Below, one piece after another: positions 1 through 8,365 of a DNA stretch of 64,000 nt. Within the stretch, counting starts at the first letter, position 1. Each line of letters opens with the position of its first letter. The translations under genes and the position numbers were made by a program. The notes beneath the pieces are model-generated. The model worked only from the letters and a program-made list of their open reading frames with translations. It ran no database searches and was not told the origin of the DNA. The DNA is taken from assembly GCF_028649595.1 (NCBI RefSeq), contig NZ_JAQSLK010000003.1:62001-126000 (forward strand), in the 5' to 3' direction. The stretch comes from Campylobacter magnus. Its GTDB lineage: Bacteria; Campylobacterota; Campylobacteria; Campylobacterales; Campylobacteraceae.

Positions 1-24
1 CAAAATTTTTTGAAAAGAGATAAA

Positions 25-744
25 ATGTTAAAAATCAAGCAATTAGTAAAAAGCTATGGAAGCTTAGAGGTTTTACAGGGTATAAACTTAGAGATAAAAA
101 AAAGCGAAGTTGTAGCCGTGCTAGGGCCTTCTGGGTGTGGAAAAAGTACCTTGCTTCGCACGATAAATGGACTTGAGAGCATAAATAGTGGGGAAATCTA
201 CTTCAAAGACGAGCTAATTAACAAAAAAAATATCATCGCAATGCGCCAAAAAATCGGTATGGTTTTTCAAAGTTATGATCTTTTTGCCCATTTAAATGTA
301 CTCCAAAACATTATGCTAGCTCCGCTTAAGGTTCAAAAAAGAGATGAAAAAGAGGTAAAAGAGTTTGCGCTAAGGCTTTTGGAGCGTGTGCGACTTTTAG
401 AAAAGCAAAGTGCTTATCCAAGAGAGCTAAGTGGTGGACAAAAACAGCGCATTGCGATTGTTAGAGCACTTTGTATGAGACCTGAGCTAATGCTGTTTGA
501 TGAGGTTACAGCTGCGCTTGATCCAGAGATGGTGCGAGAGGTGCTAGAAGTCGTGCGAGATCTAGCAAATGATGGAATGACAATGCTTATAGTAACGCAT
601 GAGATGAACTTTGCAAGAGCGGTGGCTTCTAGGGTAGTGTTTTTAGATGGTGGTAGGGTGGCTGAAGATGAGAGCTCAGAGCAATTTTTTAGCTCACCAA
701 AGCATGAAAGAGCTAGAGAATTTTTGAAGTCTTTTGAATACTAA
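25..744 (+). CDS. pebC: Polar amino acid ABC transporter ATP-binding protein (PEB1-system type)
   Basis: Cytoplasmic ATPase that would drive uptake of a polar amino acid, probably aspartate/glutamate, since a PEB1-like binding protein follows in the same direction. Counted from the ATG at 25 (239 aa), it shows Walker A GPSGCGKST (34-42), Q-loop Q82, signature LSGGQ (135-139), Walker B LMLFDE (155-160) and the switch His192. A TTG six bases-and-more upstream at 10 is in frame, but the ATG has the better purine-rich leader. The residue after the Walker B glutamate is Val161, where this family nearly always has Pro. Permease genes are not visible; they may lie left of the window. Family assignment is firm; the symbol rests on the neighbour. 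Confidence 0.88.
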   Translation: MLKIKQLVKSYGSLEVLQGINLEIKKSEVVAVLGPSGCGKSTLLRTINGLESINSGEIYFKDELINKKNIIAMRQKIGMVFQSYDLFAHLNVLQNIMLAPLKVQKRDEKEVKEFALRLLERVRLLEKQSAYPRELSGGQKQRIAIVRALCMRPELMLFDEVTAALDPEMVREVLEVVRDLANDGMTMLIVTHEMNFARAVASRVVFLDGGRVAEDESSEQFFSSPKHERAREFLKSFEY

Positions 745-865
745 GTAATTTTATAAATATTTTAAGACATTATATATTAAAGTTTTAGAAAAAATATTTG
801 TTATTTACTATATATTTATTTTGCTAGTTTAGAATTCCCTAAACATTTTATTTAAAGGAGAAAAA

Positions 866-1666
866 ATGAGACTATTAAAAATAGTTTTTCTAGCAGCTGT
901 GCTTTTTGGTTCTTTATGGGCAAAAAGTTTAGATGAAATAAAAGCAGCAGGCGTGGTTCGTATAGGTGTATTTAGCGATAAAGCACCTTTTGGCTATGTT
1001 GATAGCAAGGGTGAGTATCAAGGATATGATGTGTATTTTGCTAAGCGTATTGCGCAGGATTTGGGCGTGAAGCTAGAGTTTTTAGCACTTGATCCAGCTA
1101 GCAGGGTGCAGTTTGTAAAAAGCGATAAGGCTGACATTATCCTAGCAAATTTCACAAAAACAGCCGAGAGAGAAAAGCAAGTAGATTTTGCTCTGCCTTA
1201 TATGAAAGTAGCCCTTGGCGTAGTAAGTCCTAAAAAGGCGCAAATTACCGATGTAAAAGAGCTTGAAGGCAAAACGCTAATAGTGGTAAAGGGTACTACT
1301 GCTGATTTTTATTTCACAAAAAATTACCCTGAGATAAAACTTTTAAAGTTCGATCAATACTCTCAAGCATATAACGCACTCTTAGATGGTCGTGGGGATG
1401 CTTTTAGCACCGATAATACCGAGGTTCAAGCTTGGGCAAATCAAAATGAAGGCTTTAGCGTAGGTATAGCAAAGCTAGGTGATTTGGATGTGATTGCCCC
1501 TGCTGTGAAAAAGGGAAATAAAGAGCTTTTATCATGGATAAATGAAAAAATCGTTGAGCTTGGCAAAGAAAACTTCTTTCATAAAGCCTATGAAGAGACC
1601 TTGCGTCCAGTTTATGGAGCTGATTCAAATGCTGATGATATCGTAGTTGAAGGCGGTAAGCTATAA
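866..1666 (+). CDS. peb1A: PEB1-like aspartate/glutamate-binding periplasmic protein
   Basis: Periplasmic solute-binding protein (SBP family 3) of 266 aa. A signal peptide covers about residues 1-19 (hydrophobic core, cleavage after LWA). The mature protein starts with the typical VVRIGVFSDKAPFGYVD segment and keeps the family pattern to the end. In C. jejuni the homologue PEB1a binds aspartate and glutamate and also acts as an adhesin. A strong AAAGGAG ribosome site precedes the ATG. It lies 121 bp after the ATPase gene, so it may be co-transcribed or have its own promoter. In C. jejuni two permease genes follow; here the gene is followed by a repeat block and a convergent flagellar operon instead. 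Confidence 0.9.
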   Translation: MRLLKIVFLAAVLFGSLWAKSLDEIKAAGVVRIGVFSDKAPFGYVDSKGEYQGYDVYFAKRIAQDLGVKLEFLALDPASRVQFVKSDKADIILANFTKTAEREKQVDFALPYMKVALGVVSPKKAQITDVKELEGKTLIVVKGTTADFYFTKNYPEIKLLKFDQYSQAYNALLDGRGDAFSTDNTEVQAWANQNEGFSVGIAKLGDLDVIAPAVKKGNKELLSWINEKIVELGKENFFHKAYEETLRPVYGADSNADDIVVEGGKL

Positions 1667-1680
1667 CTTATTTTCTTAGC

Positions 1681-1871
1681 CAATTCTAGAATTCCTTAGG
1701 GAATTCTAGAGTTATTTTTTATATTTATCTAACGAAATTCTAGAATTATTTTTTATATTTATCTAACCAATTCTAGAATTCCTTACTCTAGAATTCCTTA
1801 GGGAATTCTAGAATTATTTTTTATATTTATCTAACAAAATTCTAGAATTCTTTAGGGAATTCTAGAATTCC
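1681..1871. repeat. Palindrome cluster with a 34-bp periodic unit
   Basis: About nine full or half copies of the dispersed GGAATTCTAGAATTCC palindrome fill the gap between the convergent peb1A and fliO-like genes. Between them an AT-rich segment (TTATTTTTTATATTTATCTA) occurs three times, starting at 1711, 1745 and 1813. The steps are 34 and 68 bp, so the array has a 34-bp period with one AT segment missing. Copies differ by single bases next to the palindrome. No gene is present. Confidence 0.9.
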
Positions 1872-1872
1872 C

Positions 1873-2796
1873 TTATTCTGCGCCAAGGTTGTTTTTGTAA
1901 TTTTCTAAGCTATTTGTGCGCTTTGATATAAAGTTTGCTAGCATATTTTTATTTTGTTCAAAAAACAGCTCAAAGTCGCTTTGTGTGCGGATATTATCCT
2001 CGCCAAAGCGGTCTAAAAGCACATTTGAACTGCCAGTTAGCACAAGGTATTTGCGGGCATTATGCTCAAAAAGCACAACCTTATTTCTATCATCTAGTGG
2101 CTTTTCAAAGATGATTTTTGCTGTGTTTTCTATCTCAAAATCAGCATTTGCCAGTTCGCTTGCAAAATCAGTTTTTTTGCTTTCTATATTTTTTTGCGTG
2201 TTTTGTTCTGGTTTTTGTTCTACGCTTTGTTCTGTTTTTCTAGAATTCTCTGAGCTAGAAAGATTTTTTTGGACAGCCTTTGCTTTTTTAGCATTTTTTA
2301 TTTTTTTATCAAGGCGCTTTCTTATTATCACAAGGGCGATACAAAGTAGCGAAAGCACGACGATAAGGCTTGTGTATTTACCGTCAACTGAGCTAGTTTT
2401 TTGCGCTCCAAGCTCGCTAAAATTGCTAATAGCTTTTGGGGTTATGCGGATTAACATACTCATTTTATCAGGATTTTTTGCTGGGGTGATTTGTAGGTTT
2501 TTATCGCTTTTTAGCTCTATGCCAAGCATTTGGCCCTGAAAGTTCATTATGCTTATAGAGTTTATAAACTTAGAGTTTAGAGCTTGAGAAAAGTTTTCTT
2601 TGATTTTGGTATTTTCTAGCAAAAGTATTATTTTACCATCTTGATTTTGCTGTCTAATCTGCGCATTATAAGGCTCATCAAAGCCAAGCACTATATCAAA
2701 ATTCTCAGCCCTAGAATATAGATTATAAGTAAGCAAATTGCCAGCTTGCAAATAAACAAAGCTGGCAAAAAGGGTAAAAAAAAGGCGTAAAATCAT
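1873..2796 (-). CDS. fliO: FliO-like flagellar export membrane protein
   Basis: A 307-aa protein with an N-terminal signal/anchor (1-18), a periplasmic part, a membrane helix at about 142-158 (SLIVVLSLLCIALVII) and a basic, low-complexity linker before a conserved cytoplasmic C-terminal domain. It overlaps fliN by 4 bp, and in epsilon-type bacteria the gene after fliN encodes the divergent FliO that helps assemble the flagellar type III export gate. The C-terminal stretch around NKVVLFEHNARKYLVLTGS fits FliO. A copy of the dispersed palindrome is read inside the linker (ENSR). The position argument is strong and the sequence similarity weak, so the call is moderately sure. Confidence 0.68.
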   Translation of the reverse strand: MILRLFFTLFASFVYLQAGNLLTYNLYSRAENFDIVLGFDEPYNAQIRQQNQDGKIILLLENTKIKENFSQALNSKFINSISIMNFQGQMLGIELKSDKNLQITPAKNPDKMSMLIRITPKAISNFSELGAQKTSSVDGKYTSLIVVLSLLCIALVIIRKRLDKKIKNAKKAKAVQKNLSSSENSRKTEQSVEQKPEQNTQKNIESKKTDFASELANADFEIENTAKIIFEKPLDDRNKVVLFEHNARKYLVLTGSSNVLLDRFGEDNIRTQSDFELFFEQNKNMLANFISKRTNSLENYKNNLGAE

Positions 2797-3101
2797 TGCG
2801 AGAGCTCTTTTTTGAAGTATTGAATAACTGATTTAGAATCTAGAATTTCGTTTATACGAATAGCTAGGTTCTTTTCATATACCATAACCTCGCCTTTGCC
2901 TACTATGCAGTTATTTATATATAGCTCAACGCTTTCACCGGCTGGCTTTTCAAGGTCTATGATGCTGCCTATATCAAGTGCTAGTAGCTCCCGCACACTA
3001 ATAGTACTAGTGCCAAGCTCGCTAATAAACTCTACGCCGATATCAAGTAGCTCATCATAGCCATGAAAGAGCCCATTGGGGCTTAATTCTTCTTCTGCCA
3101 T
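2793..3101 (-). CDS. fliN: Flagellar motor switch protein FliN
   Basis: 102 aa, almost entirely a SpoA (surface presentation of antigens) domain. It is recognisable by LGTSTISVRELLALDIGSII, the following VELYINN segment and VGKGEVMVYEKNLAIRI. FliN is part of the C-ring that sets rotation direction and docks export substrates. It overlaps the upstream CheX-like gene by 19 bp and the downstream fliO-like gene by 4 bp, which indicates translational coupling in a three-gene minus-strand operon. The length is normal for the short FliN type. Confidence 0.92.
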   Translation of the reverse strand: MAEEELSPNGLFHGYDELLDIGVEFISELGTSTISVRELLALDIGSIIDLEKPAGESVELYINNCIVGKGEVMVYEKNLAIRINEILDSKSVIQYFKKELSQ

Positions 3102-3532
3102 GCTATTCTATAACCTATTTTTAGTACATTGCCATTTATTTTATAAATTTTTGATTCAATAAACTCTATGTGAAAATGCTCAACCACACCCAAAAACTCA
3201 GGTACGCCCAAAGAGTAAGGATTGTGCGCAGAAGCATTGTTTAAAAGATTTTTAGCATATCCAATTATTTGGTTTGCTAGCTCGCGTGAAAGGTCGTCTA
3301 AATCGTCTTCTGTGTAGCTTGATTGAAGCAATTTATCAGCAGCGTCTTTTAAAACTTCTTTTTTGAAATACAAGAAAAACTGAATTTCCTTTTCTCCTTC
3401 TTCTGTTTTTTCATAAACTGGGATTGAAGAGCCGTAAATTTCGCCTTCTATAGAATCAGCAAAATCTACTTTTGTATCCAAAACATCGCAGATATGAAGG
3501 ACAGATTCGTTTATAGCTGTGCTTATTTGCAT
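3083..3532 (-). CDS. CheX-like chemotaxis phosphatase domain protein
   Basis: 149 aa, read from a minus-strand ATG after a short leader. Residues 82-95 (SRELANQIIGYAKN) carry the E-x2-N signature (Glu84, Asn87) that CheC/CheX/FliY phosphatases use to remove phosphate from CheY. The location directly before fliN, overlapping it by 19 bp, suits a protein that acts on CheY-P at the motor. Only one such signature is present, as in CheX, whereas CheC has two. It could instead be a structural, non-catalytic relative; the active residues are present, so I favour activity. Confidence 0.68.
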   Translation of the reverse strand: MQISTAINESVLHICDVLDTKVDFADSIEGEIYGSSIPVYEKTEEGEKEIQFFLYFKKEVLKDAADKLLQSSYTEDDLDDLSRELANQIIGYAKNLLNNASAHNPYSLGVPEFLGVVEHFHIEFIESKIYKINGNVLKIGYRIAWQKKN

Positions 3533-3681
3533 GGTGTTCCCCTGAAAATTTTGTATAAAATTGGCGCATTATAGCAAAAAAAAACTAAAAATTTATTTTT
3601 TTGCTAGGAATTTTTTATTTTTAAAAAATTTATTTTTTTTCACTTTTTAATATAATTTTAATATTATTTAAGTTTTATTTA

Positions 3682-3690
3682 TGCTATACT
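3682..3690 (+). promoter_or_regulatory. Extended -10 promoter of the cbb3 operon
   Basis: TGCTATACT is an extended -10 box (TG-n-TATACT) about 48 bases before the CcoN start codon, in a strongly AT-rich spacer. This layout matches the sigma-70 promoters of campylobacters, which have no clear -35. The longest open frame would start at 3681, inside this box, which argues that 3681 is not the translation start. Confidence 0.6.
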
Positions 3691-3737
3691 TCGCTCGTTG
3701 TTTATCTCAAAACAAAATTTTAGTAGGGGGGACTTCA

Positions 3738-5201
3738 ATGCAACCAGGTAATGTATTGAATTACGATTTTAGTGTTGCTAAATTGTTTATGTTTTCCACG
3801 CTGATTTTTGGTATCGTGGGCATGGGCATTGGTACGCTTATTGCGTTCCAAATGGCTTATCCAGATCTAAACTATCTAGCTGGCGAATACGCAACATTTA
3901 GCCGTCTTAGACCATTGCACACAAATGGTGTGGTATATGGTTTCATGCTTTCAGGTATTTGGGCTACATGGTATTATGTAGGTCAAAGGGTGCTAAAAGT
4001 ATCAATGAGCGAGAGCAAGTTTTTGATGTTTATTGGTAAATTGCACTTCTGGCTATATATTCTTATCATTGCTCTTGCAGTAATTACACTATTTGCTGGT
4101 ATTACTACATCAAAAGAATATGCTGAGCTAGAGTGGCCAATTGATATTTTGGTCGTGATTTGCTGGGTTCTTTGGGGTGTTAGCATTTTTGGTCTTATTG
4201 GAATTCGCCGTGAGAAAACTCTATATGTATCTATTTGGTACTATATAGCTACTTTCCTTGGCGTGGCTATGCTATATCTCTTTAACAATATGGCAGTTCC
4301 TACTTATTTTGTAACAGGACTAGGAGATTGGTGGCACTCAGTATCTATGTATGCTGGTTCAAACGACGCTCTTGTTCAATGGTGGTGGGGACACAACGCA
4401 GTTGCGTTTGTATTTACAGTAGCTATCGTTGCGCAAATCTATTATTTCTTACCAAAAGAAAGCGGTCAACCAATTTTCAGCTATAAACTTTCTGTATTTG
4501 CCTTCTGGGGTCTAATGTTTGTTTATCTATGGGCTGGCGGTCACCACTTGATCTATTCAGCTGTTCCTGATTGGATGCAAACAATGGGTTCTATTTTCTC
4601 GATTGTGCTAATCTTGCCTAGCTGGGGTTCAGCTATTAACATCTTGCTTACTATGAAAGGTGAGTGGGGTCAACTAAGAGAATCACCACTTATTAAGTTT
4701 ATGATTCTAGCTAGTACATTCTATATGTTCTCTACTCTTGAAGGTCCAATCCTTTCAATCAAATCAGTAAATGCTATTGCACACTTTACTGACTGGATTC
4801 CAGGACATGTTCACGATGGTACTCTTGGCTGGGTTGGCTTTATGACCATGGCCGCACTTTATCATATGACTCCACGCGTGTTTAAAAGAGAGATTTACTC
4901 AAAATCACTAATGGAAGCACAATTTTGGATCCAAACTACAGGTATCGTGCTATACTTTGCTTCAATGTGGATCGCAGGTATCACACAAGGTATGATGTGG
5001 AGAGCTACTGATGAGTTTGGTAACCTTGCTTATACTTTCATCGATACTGTGACTGTTCTAGAGCCATATTATTGGATTAGAGCAATTGGTGGCTTGCTAT
5101 ACTTAGTTGGTTTCTTTATGTTCTGCTATAACATTATGAAATCTTTGGGTGCTAGAAAAATCGAGAGTGAGCCAGCTTCTGCCTCACCTATGGGCAATTA
5201 A
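3738..5201 (+). CDS. ccoN: Cytochrome c oxidase cbb3-type subunit I
   Basis: Catalytic membrane subunit of the high-affinity cbb3 oxidase, reducing oxygen at a haem b3-CuB site. I chose the ATG at 3738 (487 aa) because it follows an AGGGGGGA ribosome site; the upstream in-frame ATG at 3681 has none. Visible ligands are His61 (RPLHTNG), the CuB histidine in WWWGHN, the His pair in AGGHHLIY and the two haem histidines in GHVHDG. About a dozen membrane helices are evident. First gene of an operon with ccoO, ccoQ and ccoP. It holds no copy of the dispersed palindrome. Confidence 0.97.
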   Translation: MQPGNVLNYDFSVAKLFMFSTLIFGIVGMGIGTLIAFQMAYPDLNYLAGEYATFSRLRPLHTNGVVYGFMLSGIWATWYYVGQRVLKVSMSESKFLMFIGKLHFWLYILIIALAVITLFAGITTSKEYAELEWPIDILVVICWVLWGVSIFGLIGIRREKTLYVSIWYYIATFLGVAMLYLFNNMAVPTYFVTGLGDWWHSVSMYAGSNDALVQWWWGHNAVAFVFTVAIVAQIYYFLPKESGQPIFSYKLSVFAFWGLMFVYLWAGGHHLIYSAVPDWMQTMGSIFSIVLILPSWGSAINILLTMKGEWGQLRESPLIKFMILASTFYMFSTLEGPILSIKSVNAIAHFTDWIPGHVHDGTLGWVGFMTMAALYHMTPRVFKREIYSKSLMEAQFWIQTTGIVLYFASMWIAGITQGMMWRATDEFGNLAYTFIDTVTVLEPYYWIRAIGGLLYLVGFFMFCYNIMKSLGARKIESEPASASPMGN

Positions 5202-5216
5202 GAAAAAGGAGATAAA

Positions 5217-5885
5217 ATGTTTAGTTGGTTAGAAAAAAATCCTTTCTTTTTTGCTGTTTTTGTATTTGTTTTCATTGCTTATGCTGGTGTAGTTGAGATT
5301 TTGCCAGATTTTGCTGAGCGTGCAAGACCTACAAAAGATACTAAACCTTATAGTGTTTTAGAGCTTGCAGGTCGCCATATATACATAAAAGACAGCTGTA
5401 ACGCCTGCCACTCACAGCTAATTCGTCCGTTTAAATCAGAAACTGATAGATACGGTGCTTATACTGTTAGTGGTGAGTTTGCTTATGATAGACCTTTCCT
5501 TTGGGGCTCTAAAAGAACTGGTCCAGACCTAGCTCGCATCGGTAACTACCGCACAGCTGACTGGCACGAAAACCACATGAAAGATCCTACAAGCGTAGTT
5601 GATGGCTCTATTATGCCTGCTTATAAACATATGTTTAAAAACAATGCAAATATAGAAACTGCTTATGCTGAGGCTTTGACTGTTAAGAAGGTATTTAATG
5701 TACCTTATGATGTTGAAGGTGGTGTAAAACTTGGTTCTTGGGATGAAGCGCAAGCGCAAGTAAAAGCAGAGGCTAAAGCTATTATCGATCAAATGAAAGA
5801 TCAAGAGATCAAAGATGCATTTGAGAAAAATGGCGAAATCCGCGAAATTGTAGCGCTTATCGCATATCTAAATAGCTTGAAATAA
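5217..5885 (+). CDS. ccoO: Cytochrome c oxidase cbb3-type subunit II (mono-haem)
   Basis: 222-aa membrane-anchored c-type cytochrome that passes electrons to CcoN. An N-terminal helix (about 9-28) anchors it, and the single haem-binding motif CNACH lies at 61-65, followed by the typical SQLIRPFKSETDRYG. The methionine in the PAYKHM segment is a candidate axial ligand. It begins 15 bp after ccoN behind an AAGGAG site. The length is standard for the family. Confidence 0.96.
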   Translation: MFSWLEKNPFFFAVFVFVFIAYAGVVEILPDFAERARPTKDTKPYSVLELAGRHIYIKDSCNACHSQLIRPFKSETDRYGAYTVSGEFAYDRPFLWGSKRTGPDLARIGNYRTADWHENHMKDPTSVVDGSIMPAYKHMFKNNANIETAYAEALTVKKVFNVPYDVEGGVKLGSWDEAQAQVKAEAKAIIDQMKDQEIKDAFEKNGEIREIVALIAYLNSLK

Positions 5886-5893
5886 GGCAAAAA

Positions 5894-6106
5894 ATGAGTG
5901 TAGAGACAATTAGAGAGCTTCAGGGGTATGGGTTTTTCATACTACTAGTGCTAATGGTAGTGATTTTATACAGCTACTGGTTTCATTTGGTAAAATCTGA
6001 AAAAGCTGGTCGTAGAAATTACGAAAAATATGGTCGCTTAGCTCTTGATGATAAGCTAGATGATAGTCTTGTCGAGTCTTCTGCAGACAATAGGAGTAAT
6101 AAATGA
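5894..6106 (+). CDS. ccoQ: cbb3 oxidase small subunit CcoQ/FixQ-like
   Basis: 70 aa with one membrane helix (about 13-32) and a charged cytoplasmic tail. It sits between ccoO and ccoP with 8 bp upstream and a 4-bp overlap (ATGA) into ccoP. CcoQ is thought to stabilise the assembled oxidase. Position carries the call more than sequence. Confidence 0.88.
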   Translation: MSVETIRELQGYGFFILLVLMVVILYSYWFHLVKSEKAGRRNYEKYGRLALDDKLDDSLVESSADNRSNK

Positions 6107-6972
6107 AATGGTTTAATCTAGAAGATAATATAAATCTGCTTACTTTTATTGGTGCTATAGCTATTTTGACAATCACAGCTGTTGTTGTGATCAGGCTATT
6201 TGGTACCATGAAAGATAGATCAGATAAAGGTGAGCTTTCTGAGCATAGCTGGGATGGCATTGGCGAGTATAAAAACCCATTGCCTTTTGGCTGGGCGATT
6301 TGTTTTGCAGGTACTATTATTTGGGCGATTTGGTATTTCTTAGCAGGATATCCGCTAAACTCATATTCTCAAATCGGTGAGTATAACGAAGAAGTAAAAG
6401 CCTATAACGATAAGTTTGAAGCAAAATTTGCTAGTGTATCAGGTGCTGATCTAGCTGCTATGGGTGAGCAAGTTTTCTTGGTTCAATGTGCTCAGTGCCA
6501 CGGTGTTGACGCTAACGGAATAAACGGCAAAGCAGCTAACCTAAATGTATGGGGTAGCGAACAGGCTATTTATGAGACTATAATAAATGGTTCAAAAGGT
6601 CTAAACTACCCTATGGGTGAGATGAATAAAGCTGCTGATCTAGGAATAGATGATGCTACTGCTAAGGCAATCGCTGCTTATGTGGCTGCTGAAGTTTCAG
6701 CTATAAAGAAAACTAAAAATCCAGAATTAGTAGCTGCTGGCAAAGAAGCATTTGTTACTTGTGCTAGCTGCCACGGTGAAGATGGCAAAGGTATGGATGG
6801 TATGACACCAGACCTTAGCAAATATGGCTCAAGCGACTTTGTAGTTGATGTGCTAAATCGTGGTAAAAGTGGCTTTATCGGTGTGATGCCTAACTTTGCT
6901 AACTCAGGCGTGCTAAATGCTACTCAACAAAAAGCTGTTGGTGCATATATTAACTCGCTAAAAGGAGAGTAA
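6103..6972 (+). CDS. ccoP: Cytochrome c oxidase cbb3-type subunit III (di-haem)
   Basis: 289 aa with two N-terminal membrane helices (about 12-32 and 62-82) and two class I cytochrome c domains with haem motifs CAQCH (129-133) and CASCH (220-224). It receives electrons from periplasmic cytochrome c and hands them to CcoO. It overlaps ccoQ by 4 bp, and the next gene begins 1 bp after its stop, so the operon is tight. Confidence 0.96.
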   Translation: MKWFNLEDNINLLTFIGAIAILTITAVVVIRLFGTMKDRSDKGELSEHSWDGIGEYKNPLPFGWAICFAGTIIWAIWYFLAGYPLNSYSQIGEYNEEVKAYNDKFEAKFASVSGADLAAMGEQVFLVQCAQCHGVDANGINGKAANLNVWGSEQAIYETIINGSKGLNYPMGEMNKAADLGIDDATAKAIAAYVAAEVSAIKKTKNPELVAAGKEAFVTCASCHGEDGKGMDGMTPDLSKYGSSDFVVDVLNRGKSGFIGVMPNFANSGVLNATQQKAVGAYINSLKGE

Positions 6973-6973
6973 A

Positions 6974-7198
6974 ATGGAAAATCAAAATAGATCTGTTTTC
7001 GGATTTGGTGGCGTTGGTGGTATGTTAATTGCTACTGTGCTTTTGCTCTCTATTTTAGTAGTTCTTACTGTGCTTGGAATTTCAGCTCAACAAGATGTAA
7101 TGCAAAAGCCTTATGAATACGACCGCAGCGAGCTTGCTGGTGTCAAAATGCTTGATAGCTATGACACTGAAAGTAAAATTATGAGATCAAAGGAGTAA
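6974..7198 (+). CDS. DUF4006 small membrane protein of the cbb3 operon
   Basis: 74 aa with a Gly-rich start, one helix (about 15-36) and a polar tail. It matches the DUF4006 family, which as I recall is found right behind ccoP in campylobacters. The function is unknown; an assembly or stability role for the oxidase is inferred from position only. Confidence 0.75.
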   Translation: MENQNRSVFGFGGVGGMLIATVLLLSILVVLTVLGISAQQDVMQKPYEYDRSELAGVKMLDSYDTESKIMRSKE

Positions 7199-7200
7199 AA

Positions 7201-7302
7201 ATGAAATCTGCTCTTGACTATATAATCGTAATCGGTCTTATCGTTGCAGCTGCTATAACTGCGTGGTCTGTGCTTACAAACAACCACCTTTTCATCGGCT
7301 AA
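7201..7302 (+). CDS. 33-aa single-helix membrane peptide in the cbb3 operon
   Basis: A short open frame from ATG 7201 to TAA 7302 encodes 33 aa, nearly all one membrane helix (YIIVIGLIVAAAITAW). It is preceded by AAAGGAG at the correct distance and starts 2 bp after the DUF4006 stop. The next gene starts inside its stop codon (TAATG). Spacing, ribosome site and composition all support a real small protein. I know no family for it; as a very small helix in an oxidase operon it may be an accessory subunit. Confidence 0.7.
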   Translation: MKSALDYIIVIGLIVAAAITAWSVLTNNHLFIG

Positions 7303-7898
7303 TGCGTTATTTCATCGCAATTTTTGTGGGCGCCTTGTGCGCCCTAAATGCCCTTATTATTGATGAGGCAAAGCTTCTAAACCCTAATGTACTCTCAAAG
7401 CTTGAGACTATGAGTAGCGAGCTAAAAGAAAAAACAAACATAAACGCACATTTGCTAACAAGCACAAATCCTAATAATTTATCTTTAAAAGAACTAGCTA
7501 GCACTAAGTTTGAGCTTAGTGGTGAGTATGCTATTCTCGTGCTAGTGCCAAAAAAAATTGATGAAAAAACTGGAAAAGTAGATATAATTCTTTCAAATCC
7601 TGATTTGCTAGATAAAGATGCTGTGCTTAGTCCTATGCCAAATACCGGCACGATTTTGCCACTATTAGCATCAAAAAGAGATGATATTTACAATGCTGCC
7701 TTGCTAAATGGCTTTGCTGATATAGCTGAGCGAATTGCTCTTAGCAAAGGTGTAGAGCTTCAAAGCGCAATAGGCAGTTCAAACAAAACCACGCTTACTT
7801 GGATACGCTATCCACTTTATGGCTTTTTGCTTTTTGCGATTATGGTTTTTGTAACAAAAAGTCTGCGTAAAAAATCTAGAATTCCTAGTAATAATTAG
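7302..7898 (+). CDS. TPM-domain-like membrane protein
   Basis: 198 aa from the ATG at 7302, which shares its A with the stop of the preceding small gene; the longer frame from 7263 would run through that gene. A signal peptide (1-17) is followed by a periplasmic domain that resembles the TPM fold (an ALIIDEAKLLNPNVLSKLE start, a segment with ILVLVPKK). A membrane helix lies near 170-190, with a short basic tail. The last residues (SRIPSNN) are read from a copy of the dispersed palindrome just before the stop. The role is unknown; the operon suggests a link with respiration or assembly. Confidence 0.6.
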   Translation: MRYFIAIFVGALCALNALIIDEAKLLNPNVLSKLETMSSELKEKTNINAHLLTSTNPNNLSLKELASTKFELSGEYAILVLVPKKIDEKTGKVDIILSNPDLLDKDAVLSPMPNTGTILPLLASKRDDIYNAALLNGFADIAERIALSKGVELQSAIGSSNKTTLTWIRYPLYGFLLFAIMVFVTKSLRKKSRIPSNN

Positions 7899-7915
7899 CC
7901 AAAACAAGAGTGAAA

Positions 7916-8356
7916 ATGCTTAGAATTTTAGGTAAGTTTTTTATATTTTTTATCTGCATTATGTGTGTGGATCAAGCTATTAAATACTTATTTACTCACG
8001 GCGGACTTAGTGTTAAGAGCGAGTGGATAGACTTAGTTCTTACTTACAACCGCGGTGTTGCTTTTTCTATGTTTGCCTTTTTAGGCGAGTATTTAAAGAT
8101 TATCCAGCTTGTGTTAATTGTGGGAATTTTTGGCTATTTAATAGGCGAGAGAGCTATGCTTGCTCGCTTTAGCGCAGAGCTTGGAATAATTCTTGGAGCT
8201 GGTGCTTCAAATGTGCTTGATCGCTTTATCCACGGCGGAGTTGTAGATTATGTATTTTGGCATAAGTGGTTTAATTTTGCTGTGTTTAACTTCGCTGATG
8301 TGATGATAAATTTGGGCGTGGTTATTATTTTGCTACGACTTTTGATTAAAAAATAA
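7916..8356 (+). CDS. lspA: Lipoprotein signal peptidase
   Basis: Aspartic membrane peptidase that removes signal peptides from lipoproteins. With the ATG at 7916 it is 146 aa with four helices; a GTG at 7910 would add two residues. Conserved blocks are VDQAIKY (18-24), YNRGVAFSMF, GAGASNVLDR and VFNFADVMIN. The catalytic pair is Asp111 (VVDY) and Asp128 (FAD). It begins 17 bp after the preceding gene. Confidence 0.95.
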   Translation: MLRILGKFFIFFICIMCVDQAIKYLFTHGGLSVKSEWIDLVLTYNRGVAFSMFAFLGEYLKIIQLVLIVGIFGYLIGERAMLARFSAELGIILGAGASNVLDRFIHGGVVDYVFWHKWFNFAVFNFADVMINLGVVIILLRLLIKK

Positions 8357-8365
8357 GGAGAAATA

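Noticed and set aside
3681..3737. Longer CcoN from the ATG at 3681
   Set aside because: Lies in the likely -10 box and lacks a ribosome site, whereas 3738 has a strong one.
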